64,000 nt of DNA from Deltaproteobacteria bacterium (GTDB lineage Bacteria; Desulfobacterota; Desulfobacteria; Desulfobacterales; Desulfosarcinaceae). The stretch spans positions 1-64,000 of the forward strand of contig JAHLLR010000003.1 of the NCBI GenBank assembly GCA_020444075.1. The letters run 5' to 3'. The notes beneath the pieces were generated by a model that was not told the origin of the DNA, did not search any database, and saw nothing but the letters and a program-made list of their open reading frames with translations. Made by a program: the position numbers and the translations under genes. Positions 49,081 to 59,173 of the stretch are shown piece after piece. Positions within the stretch are counted from its first letter, which is position 1; each line of letters starts with the position of its first letter.

Positions 49081-51927
49081 TCAGGAAATCATCTCTCTGA
49101 GAAACCGGCCCGTATAGCTTTTCTCTGAACGCGCCACCTGCTCCGGAGGCCCTTGAGCCACAAGGCGACCGCCCCCTTTACCCCCTTCCGGCCCCAGATC
49201 GACAATCCAGTCGGCGGTCTTGATTACATCCAGATTGTGCTCGATGACCACCACGGTGTTGCCGCCGTCCACCAGTCGCTGAAGTACGGCCAGCAGCATC
49301 TTGATGTCCTGGAAATGCAGGCCGGTGGTGGGCTCGTCGAGGATGTAGAGGGTGCGTCCCGTGGCCCGTTTGGCCAGTTCCCGGGCCAGCTTGATGCGCT
49401 GGGCCTCTCCACCGGACAGGGTCGTGGCGGCCTGACCCAGCTTGATGTAGGAGAGCCCGACATCCATGAGGGTGTCCAGGATGCGCCGGATGGGCGGATG
49501 GTTTTTGAAAAGCTCCCGGGCCTGGATGACCGACAGGTCCAGCACATCGGCGATGGAGTGGTCCTTGTATTTGATTTCCAGGGTGGCGTTGTTGAAACGT
49601 TTTCCCCGACAGGTTTCACAGGGGACGTAAACATCGGCCAGAAAGTGCATCTCCACCTTGATGTAACCGTCCCCGTTGCAGGCTTCGCACCGTCCTCCCT
49701 TGACGTTGAACGAATAGCGTCCCTTCTTGTACCCGCGCATGTTGGATTCGGGCAGCTGGGCGAAAAAATCACGGATAAAGTCGAAAACCTTGGTATAGGT
49801 GGCCGGGTTGCTGCGGGGGGTGCGGCCGATGGCCTTCTGGTCGATGTTGATCACCTTGTCCAGGTGCTCCAGCCCGTGGATGGCCTGGTGCCGGCCGGTT
49901 TCCAGCATGGCGTTGTGCAGCTTGCCCGCCATGGCCGGGTAGAGGATCTGGTTGATCAGTGTGGACTTGCCGGCGCCGGAAACGCCGGTGACCGCCACCA
50001 GGAGTCCCAGCGGAATGTCCACGGTGAGGTGGTCCAGGTTGTTTTCGGTGGCGTCGGCAATCGTGATCCGCCGGTTGCCGGCGGCTTCGATGCTTCGCCG
50101 GTGGGCCGGTGTTTCGATTGCTTCCCGGCCGCTCAGATACCGGCCGGTGAGGGAGGTTTTCCGACGCATGATCTGCCTGGGCGTGCCCTGGGCCACGATT
50201 TCCCCTCCCAGGTGGCCGGCGCCGGGACCGAAGTCCACGATCCAGTCCGAGGATGCCATGGTTTCCCGGTCATGCTCGACCACGATCAGGGTGTTGCCGA
50301 TGTCGCGCAGATGGCACAGGGTCTTCAGCAGCTTGATGTTGTCCCGCTGGTGAAGGCCGATGGAGGGTTCGTCCAGGATGTAGAGGACGCCGGTGAGTTC
50401 CGATCCCACCTGGGAGGCCAGCCGGATGCGTTGGGATTCGCCGCCGGACAAGGTGGGGCCTTTGCGGCTGAGCGACAGGTAATCCAGTCCGACGTTGACC
50501 AGAAAACCCAGCCGGCCGGTAATCTCCTTGAGCAGTTCACCGGCGATGATCCTGCGGTTGCCGGAGAGCTTCAATCCGGTGAGAAACGTCTGGGCTTCCC
50601 GGATGGTCATTTCGGTGACGTCGATGACGGAGCGGTCGCCGATCTTTACTGCCAGTACTTCGGGCTTCAGGCGCCGTCCTCCGCAGGTGTCGCAGGGCCG
50701 GGTGGAGAGGAATCGTCCGTAGTATTTTTTGGCGTTTTCCGATTCGGTCTGGGTGTAGCGGCGCATGAGGGTGTTGAGCAGTCCTTCATAGGTCGTCGTG
50801 AAGGATCCCTGGATTTTTTCCGCATTCCAGCTCACCGTCAGCTCACGGCCGCCGGAACCATAAAGAATCAGGTCTTTCTGCCCCTGGGGCAACTGATCCC
50901 ATGGCGTGTCGAAGTCCACTCCCCACTGTTCTTCCATGGCCTTCAATTGTTCGGCCGTCCAGGAACCGTTCAGCTTCCCCTTGCCGGAAAAATGGCCTTG
51001 CCAGGGAATAATGGCCCCCTGTCGGATGGTCAGCCCGCTGCCGGCAATAACTTTGTCTGCGTCCATGGCCAGCTTGGCACCGATGCCGTTGCAGTCCGGG
51101 CACATCCCCAGGGGGGAGTTGAAGGAGAACAGGGGCGGGTCCAGTTCCGGGTAGGCGATGCCGCAGCAGGAACGGGCCTCGCTCATGGGGATGTCGCCGC
51201 TGTCCATGCGATGCAGGATGATACGGCCCTCGCCCAGCCGCAGGGCGGTTTCCACCGAGTCGGTTAATCGTTTCACGAAGCTGTCTGCGGTGGAGGTCGT
51301 CAGACGATCCACCACCGCTTCGATGGTGTGTTTTTTGTAACGGGCCAGGGCCTGGACGGCCTCTATTTCCTGCACCACGCCGTTGACTCGAACGCGGGCG
51401 TATCCCTGCCGTTGAAGCCGGGCCATCACCTCCTTGTGCTCCCCCTTGCGGTTGTCGATGACCGGCGCCAGGATGAGTATTTTTGTGCCTTCGGGCATCT
51501 CCAGGATACGGTCAACCATGCCCTGGGCGTCGCCCTTGCCCACGGGATGGTGGCATTTAATGCAGGTTTGCTGGCCGATGCGGGCATAGAGCACACGAAG
51601 GTAATCGTAGATCTCGGTAATGGTGCCGACCGTGGAGCGGGGATTCTTGCTGGCCGATTTCTGCTCGATGGAGATGGTCGGGGACAGGCCGCGGATGGTG
51701 TCGTAGCGGGGCTTTTCCATCTGCCCGATAAACTGGCGGGCATAGGCGGACAGGGATTCCACATAGCGGCGCTGGCCCTCGGCGAAAATGGTGTCGAAGG
51801 CCAGGCTGGACTTGCCCGAACCGGACACCCCGGTGAAGACGATGAGCTTCTTCTTGGGCAGGCTGATATCGACCTGCTTCAGGTTGTGTTCTCGGGCGCC
51901 CTTGACTTCGATGGTATCCAGTTCCAT
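49081..51927 (-). CDS. uvrA: Excinuclease ABC subunit A
   Basis: About 948 residues, normal UvrA size. Two ABC ATPase modules are present. The first has GVSGSGKSSLAFDTIFAEGQRRYVESLSAYARQF near residue 30 and the zinc finger CIKCHHP; the signature LSGGESQRIRLASQ lies near 495. The second has GVSGAGKSTLINQILYPAM, zinc finger CEACNGDG...CETCRG and LSGGEAQRIKLARELAKR. UvrA recognises bulky DNA lesions with UvrB in nucleotide excision repair. ATG 51927 matches the usual MELDTIEVKGAREHNLK start; an alternative ATG at 51993 adds 22 basic residues and could be real. It is monocistronic here. Confidence 0.93.
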   Translation of the reverse strand: MELDTIEVKGAREHNLKQVDISLPKKKLIVFTGVSGSGKSSLAFDTIFAEGQRRYVESLSAYARQFIGQMEKPRYDTIRGLSPTISIEQKSASKNPRSTVGTITEIYDYLRVLYARIGQQTCIKCHHPVGKGDAQGMVDRILEMPEGTKILILAPVIDNRKGEHKEVMARLQRQGYARVRVNGVVQEIEAVQALARYKKHTIEAVVDRLTTSTADSFVKRLTDSVETALRLGEGRIILHRMDSGDIPMSEARSCCGIAYPELDPPLFSFNSPLGMCPDCNGIGAKLAMDADKVIAGSGLTIRQGAIIPWQGHFSGKGKLNGSWTAEQLKAMEEQWGVDFDTPWDQLPQGQKDLILYGSGGRELTVSWNAEKIQGSFTTTYEGLLNTLMRRYTQTESENAKKYYGRFLSTRPCDTCGGRRLKPEVLAVKIGDRSVIDVTEMTIREAQTFLTGLKLSGNRRIIAGELLKEITGRLGFLVNVGLDYLSLSRKGPTLSGGESQRIRLASQVGSELTGVLYILDEPSIGLHQRDNIKLLKTLCHLRDIGNTLIVVEHDRETMASSDWIVDFGPGAGHLGGEIVAQGTPRQIMRRKTSLTGRYLSGREAIETPAHRRSIEAAGNRRITIADATENNLDHLTVDIPLGLLVAVTGVSGAGKSTLINQILYPAMAGKLHNAMLETGRHQAIHGLEHLDKVINIDQKAIGRTPRSNPATYTKVFDFIRDFFAQLPESNMRGYKKGRYSFNVKGGRCEACNGDGYIKVEMHFLADVYVPCETCRGKRFNNATLEIKYKDHSIADVLDLSVIQARELFKNHPPIRRILDTLMDVGLSYIKLGQAATTLSGGEAQRIKLARELAKRATGRTLYILDEPTTGLHFQDIKMLLAVLQRLVDGGNTVVVIEHNLDVIKTADWIVDLGPEGGKGGGRLVAQGPPEQVARSEKSYTGRFLREMIS

Positions 51928-52197
51928 GGTTTTTATTTTCTTCCGGGGCCGGCTGACAGCTACCGGGTCGATTCCGTTGGGGCGATTCTTCATAGGGTCT
52001 TTCCGTATCGGCTTCATCGGTTGACACGAGGTCCATCCGGTTGCCGCATGATTCCAATTCGTAAACTCAAATAACACCGGAAACCGGTTGCCAAAAGGTC
52101 ATCGGCTGTCATAGTGTTCGGGAAAAATAAGTATCGATAACCCCCTTGTCCACGCCGGCGATCACGATGTGAAATTACGACGCCAGAGGAACTGACA

Positions 52198-52821
52198 ATG
52201 AGTCCACATGCCACCGGTTCGGTCTACGACGAAACGTATTACTATTACCTGGAACAGTTGAAAACCATGCAGTTTGACGGAAAGGAGGATGTGCTGGGCA
52301 TCACAGTGGATGGTGATGCGGTGGTGGTTCCCTATTTCGGCCAGCCCGTCCGGTTGGCCGCTGACGGGCTGAAGGATGCAGCGGGGCGTCGTCCCGATTT
52401 CTCCGATTGCGTGGTGGTGTGCCGATACCTGATCATGTGTCCGCTGTTTGAGTCCACGCAAAGGGAATGGGTGGCCTACCGGGATTTCCCCGATGCCGGG
52501 CCGTTGACGGTCTTCTGGGCCGATACGGTGGAAGGGCCGCTGGCAAGGACCTTTTCAGGGCGTGTCAGCGCGCTTGAAAAAGCCTGCGACGGGGTAGGCG
52601 GCAGTGTGCCGGATATGGACATCACCTGCGACCTGTGCCGGCGCTTCATCCCGCTGCCCAAGATGCCCCTGCTGCTGGTTTTCAACGATGCCGACGAGGA
52701 ATTCCCGGCATCGGTCTCCCTGCTGTTCGAAAAGCGGGCATCGACATACCTGGATGCCGAGAGCCAGGCCATTCTGGGCCACGCCTTATCCAACCGGCTG
52801 CTGGCCGCGGCCCGGGATTGA
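52198..52821 (+). CDS. DUF3786 protein
   Basis: A 207-residue soluble protein. Motifs of DUF3786: YYYYLEQLKTMQF, VPYFGQPVRL, CRYLIMCPLF, then CDLCRRFIPLPKMPLLLVFNDADEEFPASVSLLFEKRASTYLDAESQ. The family is common in anaerobes with C1/corrinoid metabolism, but its function is unknown to me. GAGGA precedes the ATG. No operon partner is close; pyruvate kinase starts 434 bases downstream. Confidence 0.8.
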   Translation: MSPHATGSVYDETYYYYLEQLKTMQFDGKEDVLGITVDGDAVVVPYFGQPVRLAADGLKDAAGRRPDFSDCVVVCRYLIMCPLFESTQREWVAYRDFPDAGPLTVFWADTVEGPLARTFSGRVSALEKACDGVGGSVPDMDITCDLCRRFIPLPKMPLLLVFNDADEEFPASVSLLFEKRASTYLDAESQAILGHALSNRLLAAARD

Positions 52822-53255
52822 CCCGCCCGGGTGATGGCGTTGAAATCCGGGGGTGGCTTTTGCGTGCCCGGCTGCCGGTCCCACGGGTTTTCTGGTTTGC
52901 CCACGCCGCAACGGCTTATGCGACCGGCGGTTGATCGACGAACGGGTTATGCGGGTGGCCAGGATCCTAAACCAAACGCTGCAATTTCACTCGTAAAATC
53001 ATGGGTCTTCTCCGTTCAACAGGTTGCGTCTGCTTTTAGCGCAATTGGCCGTGCGGATTCAACCGACTTTGGGCTTGATTCTTTTCTTAAGTCTGTCTAA
53101 CATCCAAAAAAATACTGTAAACTGACCTGTCTGAGGCGTACTCGCCCCGATTCCCCGCTAATTCGGGGGCACTTTTCTCTCCATCGCTAGTGGTCCCACA
53201 TCTATTACAGACGCACCGTTTGCCGGAGCCTGCGGCAGACAAGAAAGGGTTGCAC
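52822..53255. other. Intergenic region before pyruvate kinase
   Basis: No gene is supported. A GC-rich hairpin (GCCCCGA ... TTCGGGGGC, about 53142-53171) lies near the pyruvate-kinase leader. A possible -10 like TAACAT near 53096 sits after TTGATT, but spacing is poor. Otherwise nothing is recognised. Confidence 0.35.
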
Positions 53256-54680
<1,425 letters not shown>

Positions 54681-54796
54681 TCCCAATATAAAAAAACTGC
54701 TCAAGCAAAAGCTGCTGAACAGTGGCTCGACGGCCGAACCGGCCGTCCACGGCCGCCACTGTCCGAGGAACCTTCTCATGAAAGGAGGAGAGGCAC

Positions 54797-55462
54797 ATGA
54801 CCCTGGAAAGAATGGAATACGGCGAGGCGCGATCATTGATGAAACCCGGAGATGTAATCGCCTTTGGCGGCAAGGGACATTTTTCGGAACTGATCAAGTT
54901 TGCCACCCGTGCCGATGTTTCCCATGTGGGGGTGATCCTCCAGACCCGGGTCGTCGATGACGACAGCGGGCGGTTTTTCAACCAGGTCATCGAATCCACC
55001 TCGATTCATGACTTCAACGGTGTTGTGATTTCCCGGCTCAGCGACCGCATGGAAGCCTACGAGGGGGAGATCTGGTGGCTGCCGTTGAACGAGGGGCTTC
55101 GCCAGGAGAAGTTCGATTCGGTCAGTTTTTACAATTTTCTCTTCAACCAGGCCCAGGAGCGCAAAGGCTACGATGTGCCCCAGGCCCTTAAATCAGCCGT
55201 CGACGCCTTGGATGAACTGCCCTTCGGCCTCCACGGCCCCGGATATAACCGTGAAGATTTCAGTCGGTTTTTCTGCTCCGAGCTGGTGGCGGCAGGGCTG
55301 GAAAAAGCCGGCACCGTCGGCCCAGTGAATGCTTCGGACGTGACACCCATCGACTTGTGCCGCTGGAATATCTACGCCACCACCTATTTCCAGCTCAAGG
55401 GGCAGGCCGATAAGCAGATCTCACGCTACAACACGCTGGACCCGGCCGATTGGAACGTATAG
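54797..55462 (+). CDS. YiiX-like permuted papain-type amidase/peptidase
   Basis: A 221-residue cytoplasmic protein of the circularly permuted NlpC/P60-like (YiiX/C92) group. The start MKPGDVIAFGGKGHFSELIKFATRADVSHVGVIL carries the His of the catalytic pair (SHVGV), and SRFFCSELVAAGLEKAG the Cys; LDEL/FGLHGPGYN lies between. Such enzymes hydrolyse amides or cell-wall peptides and lipids. No signal peptide is present. AAAGGAGG precedes the ATG. It may be co-transcribed with pyk. Confidence 0.75.
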   Translation: MTLERMEYGEARSLMKPGDVIAFGGKGHFSELIKFATRADVSHVGVILQTRVVDDDSGRFFNQVIESTSIHDFNGVVISRLSDRMEAYEGEIWWLPLNEGLRQEKFDSVSFYNFLFNQAQERKGYDVPQALKSAVDALDELPFGLHGPGYNREDFSRFFCSELVAAGLEKAGTVGPVNASDVTPIDLCRWNIYATTYFQLKGQADKQISRYNTLDPADWNV

Positions 55463-55497
55463 CCGGCCCACAGGTAAAAGGTCTGGCCGGGTGACGG

Positions 55498-55998
55498 TCA
55501 GCTTTCGGTGAAGCGGGCATGGAGTTTCTGCTTGAGTCGTTTAAACCAGCTCGCTTCGGCGGGTGTCCCGTTTTCGGGAACAATGCAGGCACGCTTGAGG
55601 AATTGGCCGAAATCCGGATTGATTTTTCCGAAGTGGACGATTCTGTCGATGGAGAGCAGGTTCTCCAGGGTCGGCGGGGGCATCTCCAGGTCCGCTTCCC
55701 TGCGGATGGTTTCCATGGTGACGGACAGGGCGTAAATGGTGATATTTTCAGCCAGTTTTTCGGCTGATATTTCGGGACCGGCGCCCCGCTTTCCGTAATG
55801 GAGCACTTCGTGGACGCAGGCCGCAAGAACCGGATCTCCCATGCTTATGGATTCGGTGCACTGATCCACGGCAAAATTACTGTCGAGAAAATCGTCGCAG
55901 AGCTTCTGGAGTGTAATAAGCCAAAAATCACTCAGATTATGGGGCAGGACGGCGCTGGAACCGTGAGAGAGCACTTCATTTGAAAACCTGGACAGCAT
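55498..55998 (-). CDS. Hypothetical protein
   Basis: A 166-residue soluble, mostly helical protein. Features: SDFWLITLQKLCDDFLDSNFAVDQCTES, EVLHYGKRGAGPEISAEKLAENITIYALSVTMETIRREADLEMPPP, and a basic end. GGAAGGAG lies eight bases before the ATG. I do not recognise the family. It is convergent with the amidase gene and divergent from the FAD-oxidase gene. Confidence 0.65.
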   Translation of the reverse strand: MLSRFSNEVLSHGSSAVLPHNLSDFWLITLQKLCDDFLDSNFAVDQCTESISMGDPVLAACVHEVLHYGKRGAGPEISAEKLAENITIYALSVTMETIRREADLEMPPPTLENLLSIDRIVHFGKINPDFGQFLKRACIVPENGTPAEASWFKRLKQKLHARFTES

Positions 55999-56154
55999 GT
56001 GCGAAACTCCTTCCGGTTGAGGGTCGGCCCGTTTTTACCATAATTCGCCCTCTCTGCCCACCCCAATTTTATTGGTGACCGCCGCTGATCCGATCCTTGA
56101 TCTGATCAGCATCCTTCATCCATCCCGATCAGCCGTTGACTTTGACAGGGTCAA

Positions 56155-56174
56155 CTGGTAAGACCTCTTACCAG
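56155..56174. promoter_or_regulatory. Operator-like palindrome
   Basis: CTGGTAAG-ACCT-CTTACCAG is a perfect eight-base inverted repeat, and within it GGT-AAG-ACC shows the GT-N3-AC core of FadR-type GntR operators. It lies 92 bases before the alkyl-DHAP-synthase-like gene. GTTGAC/GTCAAC repeats flank it (56135-56155, 56172-56187). Confidence 0.5.
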
Positions 56175-56265
56175 ATGGGCGGCGTCAACCAGTCAACGTG
56201 CAGTCACCCCATCCCCACCTGCAACCCAGAGTTTATGCCAGGTTGTCTTCAGCAGGGAGATCATT

Positions 56266-57990
56266 ATGGCGGCCAATACCGGCTTTCAGCCAAACTGGAT
56301 TGAAGCGGCACCGGAAAAGAGGTCTTTCCGTTCCATTTTTAAATGGGGCGATCCGCATAGCTGCAAACATCCCAACGAAAAACTGTTCCAGCTGCTCAAG
56401 GAGACCTTCGGGCTGACCGACAGCCATTTCACGGTTCCGGTGAACGACGGCAACCGGCCGGTTGCATACCGCCATCCACCCCGGGTGATCACCCCGGATC
56501 ACGCCGCGGACATCATCCGCATCGTCGGTGACGAGAACGTTTCCGCCGATGACTACGACCGCCTGAAATTTTCTACGGGCAAGACCCTCGAGGAATCCCT
56601 GCGCCTGCGGCAGGGAGAGGTCCAACGGGTCTCCGATCTGGTGGTCCATCCCCGCCACAAAGACGATGTCCGGCAATTGGTGGCTTACTGCCACCAGAAG
56701 AAAATACCGGTGTATGTTTACGGGGGGGGCAGTTCGGTGAATTTTGGCCTGCGGCCGTCCAAGGGGGGGATTACCCTGGTGATGGGCACCCACATGAACC
56801 GGGTGGTGCGGCTCAACGAAACCAACCAGACCGTGACCGTTCAGGCGGGAATCATGGGGCCGGACTACGAAGCGGCATTGAACGAGGCTCCGCAACGCTA
56901 CCGGACCCGGCACCGCTATACCGGCGGTCATTTCCCTCAGTCCTTCGAGTTTTCCTCGGTGGGTGGATGGGTGGTAACGCTGGGCTCAGGCCAGATGTCC
57001 TCCTACTACGGTGACGCCTGCGACCTGGTGATCAGTCAGGAGGTCGTCACGCCGATCGGCGATATTAAAACCCTTGATTTTCCTGCAACCGCCAACGGTC
57101 CATCCATTGACCGGATCATGATCGGCAGCGAAGGATGTTTCGGGGTGCTTGTGGAAGTGACCCTGAAGATCTTCCGATACATGCCTGAAAATAGACGCTA
57201 TTTCAGCTTCGTTTTCCCCACATGGGCGAAAGCGGTGGACGCGGGGCGCGAGATCGCCCAGGGTCAGTTCGGCATGCCGGCCGTGTTCCGCATTTCAGAC
57301 GAGGAAGAAACCCACATCGGCTTGAAACTCTATGGCATCGACGGCACCCTGCTGGACCGGTTCATGCGGCTGCGGGGCTACCAGCCCATGCAGCGCTGCC
57401 TGATGATTGCCTCGGCGGAAGGGGAAAGGCGATTTGCCGGCAATGTGAAACGGGGCGTCAAACATATCTGCCGCCACTCCGGCGGCATGTTCCTGACCGG
57501 CTATCCCACCCGGCAGTGGGAACCGGGCCGGTTTAAGGATCCCTATCTGCGGGAGGATCTCAACGACTATGGCATTCTTATCGAGACCCTGGACACCGCC
57601 GTCACCTGGGACCGCATCCACCGGCTGCACCAAGGGGTGAGAAGCGTGGTCAAGTCACGACCGGATACCCTGTGCATGACCCACGCTTCCCATTTTTATG
57701 CCCAGGGAACCAATCTTTACTTCATATTCATCACCCGGGCGGAGAATGCCGATGATTTCGTGGTCTTTCAGGAAAAAATTGTGCAGGCCATCCTGCAATT
57801 CGGCGGCTCGCCGACCCACCACCATGGCATCGGCAAACTTTTCAGTCCCTGGATGCAATCCCATCTGGGAGCGGCTCAAATGGCGGTACTCAAGGCGCTC
57901 AAGCACCACTTCGATCCCAATACCATCATGAATCCCGGCGGTCAGCTGGGCCTGGACCTGGACGGCCAGCACTGGCGGGAGATTCGTTGA
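56266..57990 (+). CDS. FAD-binding oxidase, alkyl-dihydroxyacetonephosphate synthase family
   Basis: A 574-residue FAD enzyme. The PCMH/FAD-binding domain (about 120-310) starts RLKFSTGKTLEESLRLRQGEVQRVSDLVVHPRHKDD and has VYVYGGGSSVNFGLRPSKGGITLVM and GGHFPQSFEFSSVGGW. The C-terminal cap (about 315-570) bears THHHGIGKLFSPWM, with His518-520 as in mammalian AGPS (HHHGVGK), and a final HFDPNTIMNPGG. AGPS replaces the acyl group of acyl-DHAP with a fatty alcohol to make ether lipids. GGGAGA precedes the ATG. Partner acyltransferase and fatty-alcohol genes are not in view, so the substrate remains an inference. Confidence 0.82.
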   Translation: MAANTGFQPNWIEAAPEKRSFRSIFKWGDPHSCKHPNEKLFQLLKETFGLTDSHFTVPVNDGNRPVAYRHPPRVITPDHAADIIRIVGDENVSADDYDRLKFSTGKTLEESLRLRQGEVQRVSDLVVHPRHKDDVRQLVAYCHQKKIPVYVYGGGSSVNFGLRPSKGGITLVMGTHMNRVVRLNETNQTVTVQAGIMGPDYEAALNEAPQRYRTRHRYTGGHFPQSFEFSSVGGWVVTLGSGQMSSYYGDACDLVISQEVVTPIGDIKTLDFPATANGPSIDRIMIGSEGCFGVLVEVTLKIFRYMPENRRYFSFVFPTWAKAVDAGREIAQGQFGMPAVFRISDEEETHIGLKLYGIDGTLLDRFMRLRGYQPMQRCLMIASAEGERRFAGNVKRGVKHICRHSGGMFLTGYPTRQWEPGRFKDPYLREDLNDYGILIETLDTAVTWDRIHRLHQGVRSVVKSRPDTLCMTHASHFYAQGTNLYFIFITRAENADDFVVFQEKIVQAILQFGGSPTHHHGIGKLFSPWMQSHLGAAQMAVLKALKHHFDPNTIMNPGGQLGLDLDGQHWREIR

Positions 57991-58069
57991 TATCCCCCAA
58001 CCCTGTTCGTTCGGGGAAAAACCGTCACTCCCGGCATCAGTTGACGACGCGGCAAAAAAGTGGGCTTTT

Positions 58070-58645
58070 TTACCAGTTGGGGACAAATATTTCGAAGTAG
58101 TTGGACGGGCGAACACATGCCGGGCATTTTTCAGGTGCCCGCTGTCCCTCGTGGATGTATCCGCAGTTCATGCAACGCCAGACCCGGTTGGATTCCCGAC
58201 TGAAACTTTTACCTGTCGCCACATTTTCGGCCAGTGCGCGAAATGTCTTTTCATGATGGACTTCGGCAACCGAGATGGCATCCCAGACTTCAGCCGCGCG
58301 GTTGAATCCCTCTTCGCGGCCAATTTCCGCAAACCCCGGGTACAGTTCGCGGTGAACATATTTTTCCAAATCCGCCGCGGCCAACAGGTTGTCCAGGGTG
58401 GTCTTGACCACACCGGTCAGAAAACTGGCGGTTACTTCCAGCTCTCCACCGTTGAAGAACTTGAAAAACCGCAGGGCATGCTCGCACTCCTGATCGGCGG
58501 TTTCCCTGAAGATGGAAGCGATCTGGATGTAGCCATCCTGCCGGGCCTGATTGGCGAAAAATGAGTAGCGGGTGACCGCCTGGGATTCGAAGGCGTAGGA
58601 AACCAGCAGATTCTTGGCGGTCCGGCTCTCTCTGAATGTGCCCAT
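58070..58645 (-). CDS. rbr: Rubrerythrin
   Basis: A 191-residue di-iron peroxidase with C-terminal rubredoxin domain. The four-helix part has NLLVSYAFESQAVTRYSFFANQAR, EHALRFFKFFNG, and AEVHHEKTFRAL; the C-terminal WRCMNCGYIHEGQRAPEKCPACVRPSNYFEIF holds the Cys4 iron site. It reduces hydrogen peroxide in anaerobes. AGGAGGT precedes the ATG by six bases. Two further redox genes lie near it: a ferredoxin upstream (ending 162 bases before its start) and the FAD oxidase. Confidence 0.93.
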   Translation of the reverse strand: MGTFRESRTAKNLLVSYAFESQAVTRYSFFANQARQDGYIQIASIFRETADQECEHALRFFKFFNGGELEVTASFLTGVVKTTLDNLLAAADLEKYVHRELYPGFAEIGREEGFNRAAEVWDAISVAEVHHEKTFRALAENVATGKSFSRESNRVWRCMNCGYIHEGQRAPEKCPACVRPSNYFEIFVPNW

Positions 58646-58807
58646 ACACAAACCTCCTGCAGATTGCTGCCGTTCATTAAAATGGCCCACCTGAGAACGC
58701 TATGGATGCCCTTTCAAAATAACGGAGCGGCCTTTCCCCTGTTGCCCATGTGGCGGGTGCCGCTCCAATAGATTGGTTTGAATGATTAACCAACGTTCGA
58801 TGGCTTA

Positions 58808-59002
58808 TCAGTCTTCAATGATTTCTATGGCATCCGCGCCGCACTCCTTGGCTGCCTGGCGAACCACCGCTTCATACTTCTCAGGGATGACGTCGAATTT
58901 GACGATGGATAGCAACTGATCTTCGTCATATTCAAAGACTTCGGGGCAAAGGTTGTTGCAATTCCGATCTCCCATGCACTGACTGTCGATTTTCACTTTC
59001 AT
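58808..59002 (-). CDS. Small ferredoxin
   Basis: A 64-residue ferredoxin with one cluster. Cysteines: CMGDRNCNNLCPEVF near the N-terminus and a single CGADAIEI Cys near the C-terminus, which is the 3Fe-4S/4Fe-4S single-cluster pattern with Asp-rich spacing (CxxxxxCxxxCP). AAGGAGGA precedes the ATG at 59002. Family members pass electrons to P450-like or reductase partners; no partner is adjacent except rubrerythrin. Confidence 0.85.
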   Translation of the reverse strand: MKVKIDSQCMGDRNCNNLCPEVFEYDEDQLLSIVKFDVIPEKYEAVVRQAAKECGADAIEIIED

Positions 59003-59173
59003 ACGGATTCCTCCTTGTCGAATGGAATTGGGGTGCCTTTTCAAGGCGGGTGGATAGGTAAAGGGTCAACCCTGCTGACTGCCGGGCCAGAAACATATGG
59101 GGAAAAAATAACTTAAAATTGATGAAAATTCAATGCCGGCAAGGGTCCCCGGCTTCGGGCGTCGGTTTTATGC

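Noticed and set aside
49153-51267. Long open frame opposite uvrA
   Set aside because: Antisense shadow of conserved uvrA codons; low-complexity Gly/Val/Asp/His composition without known domain.
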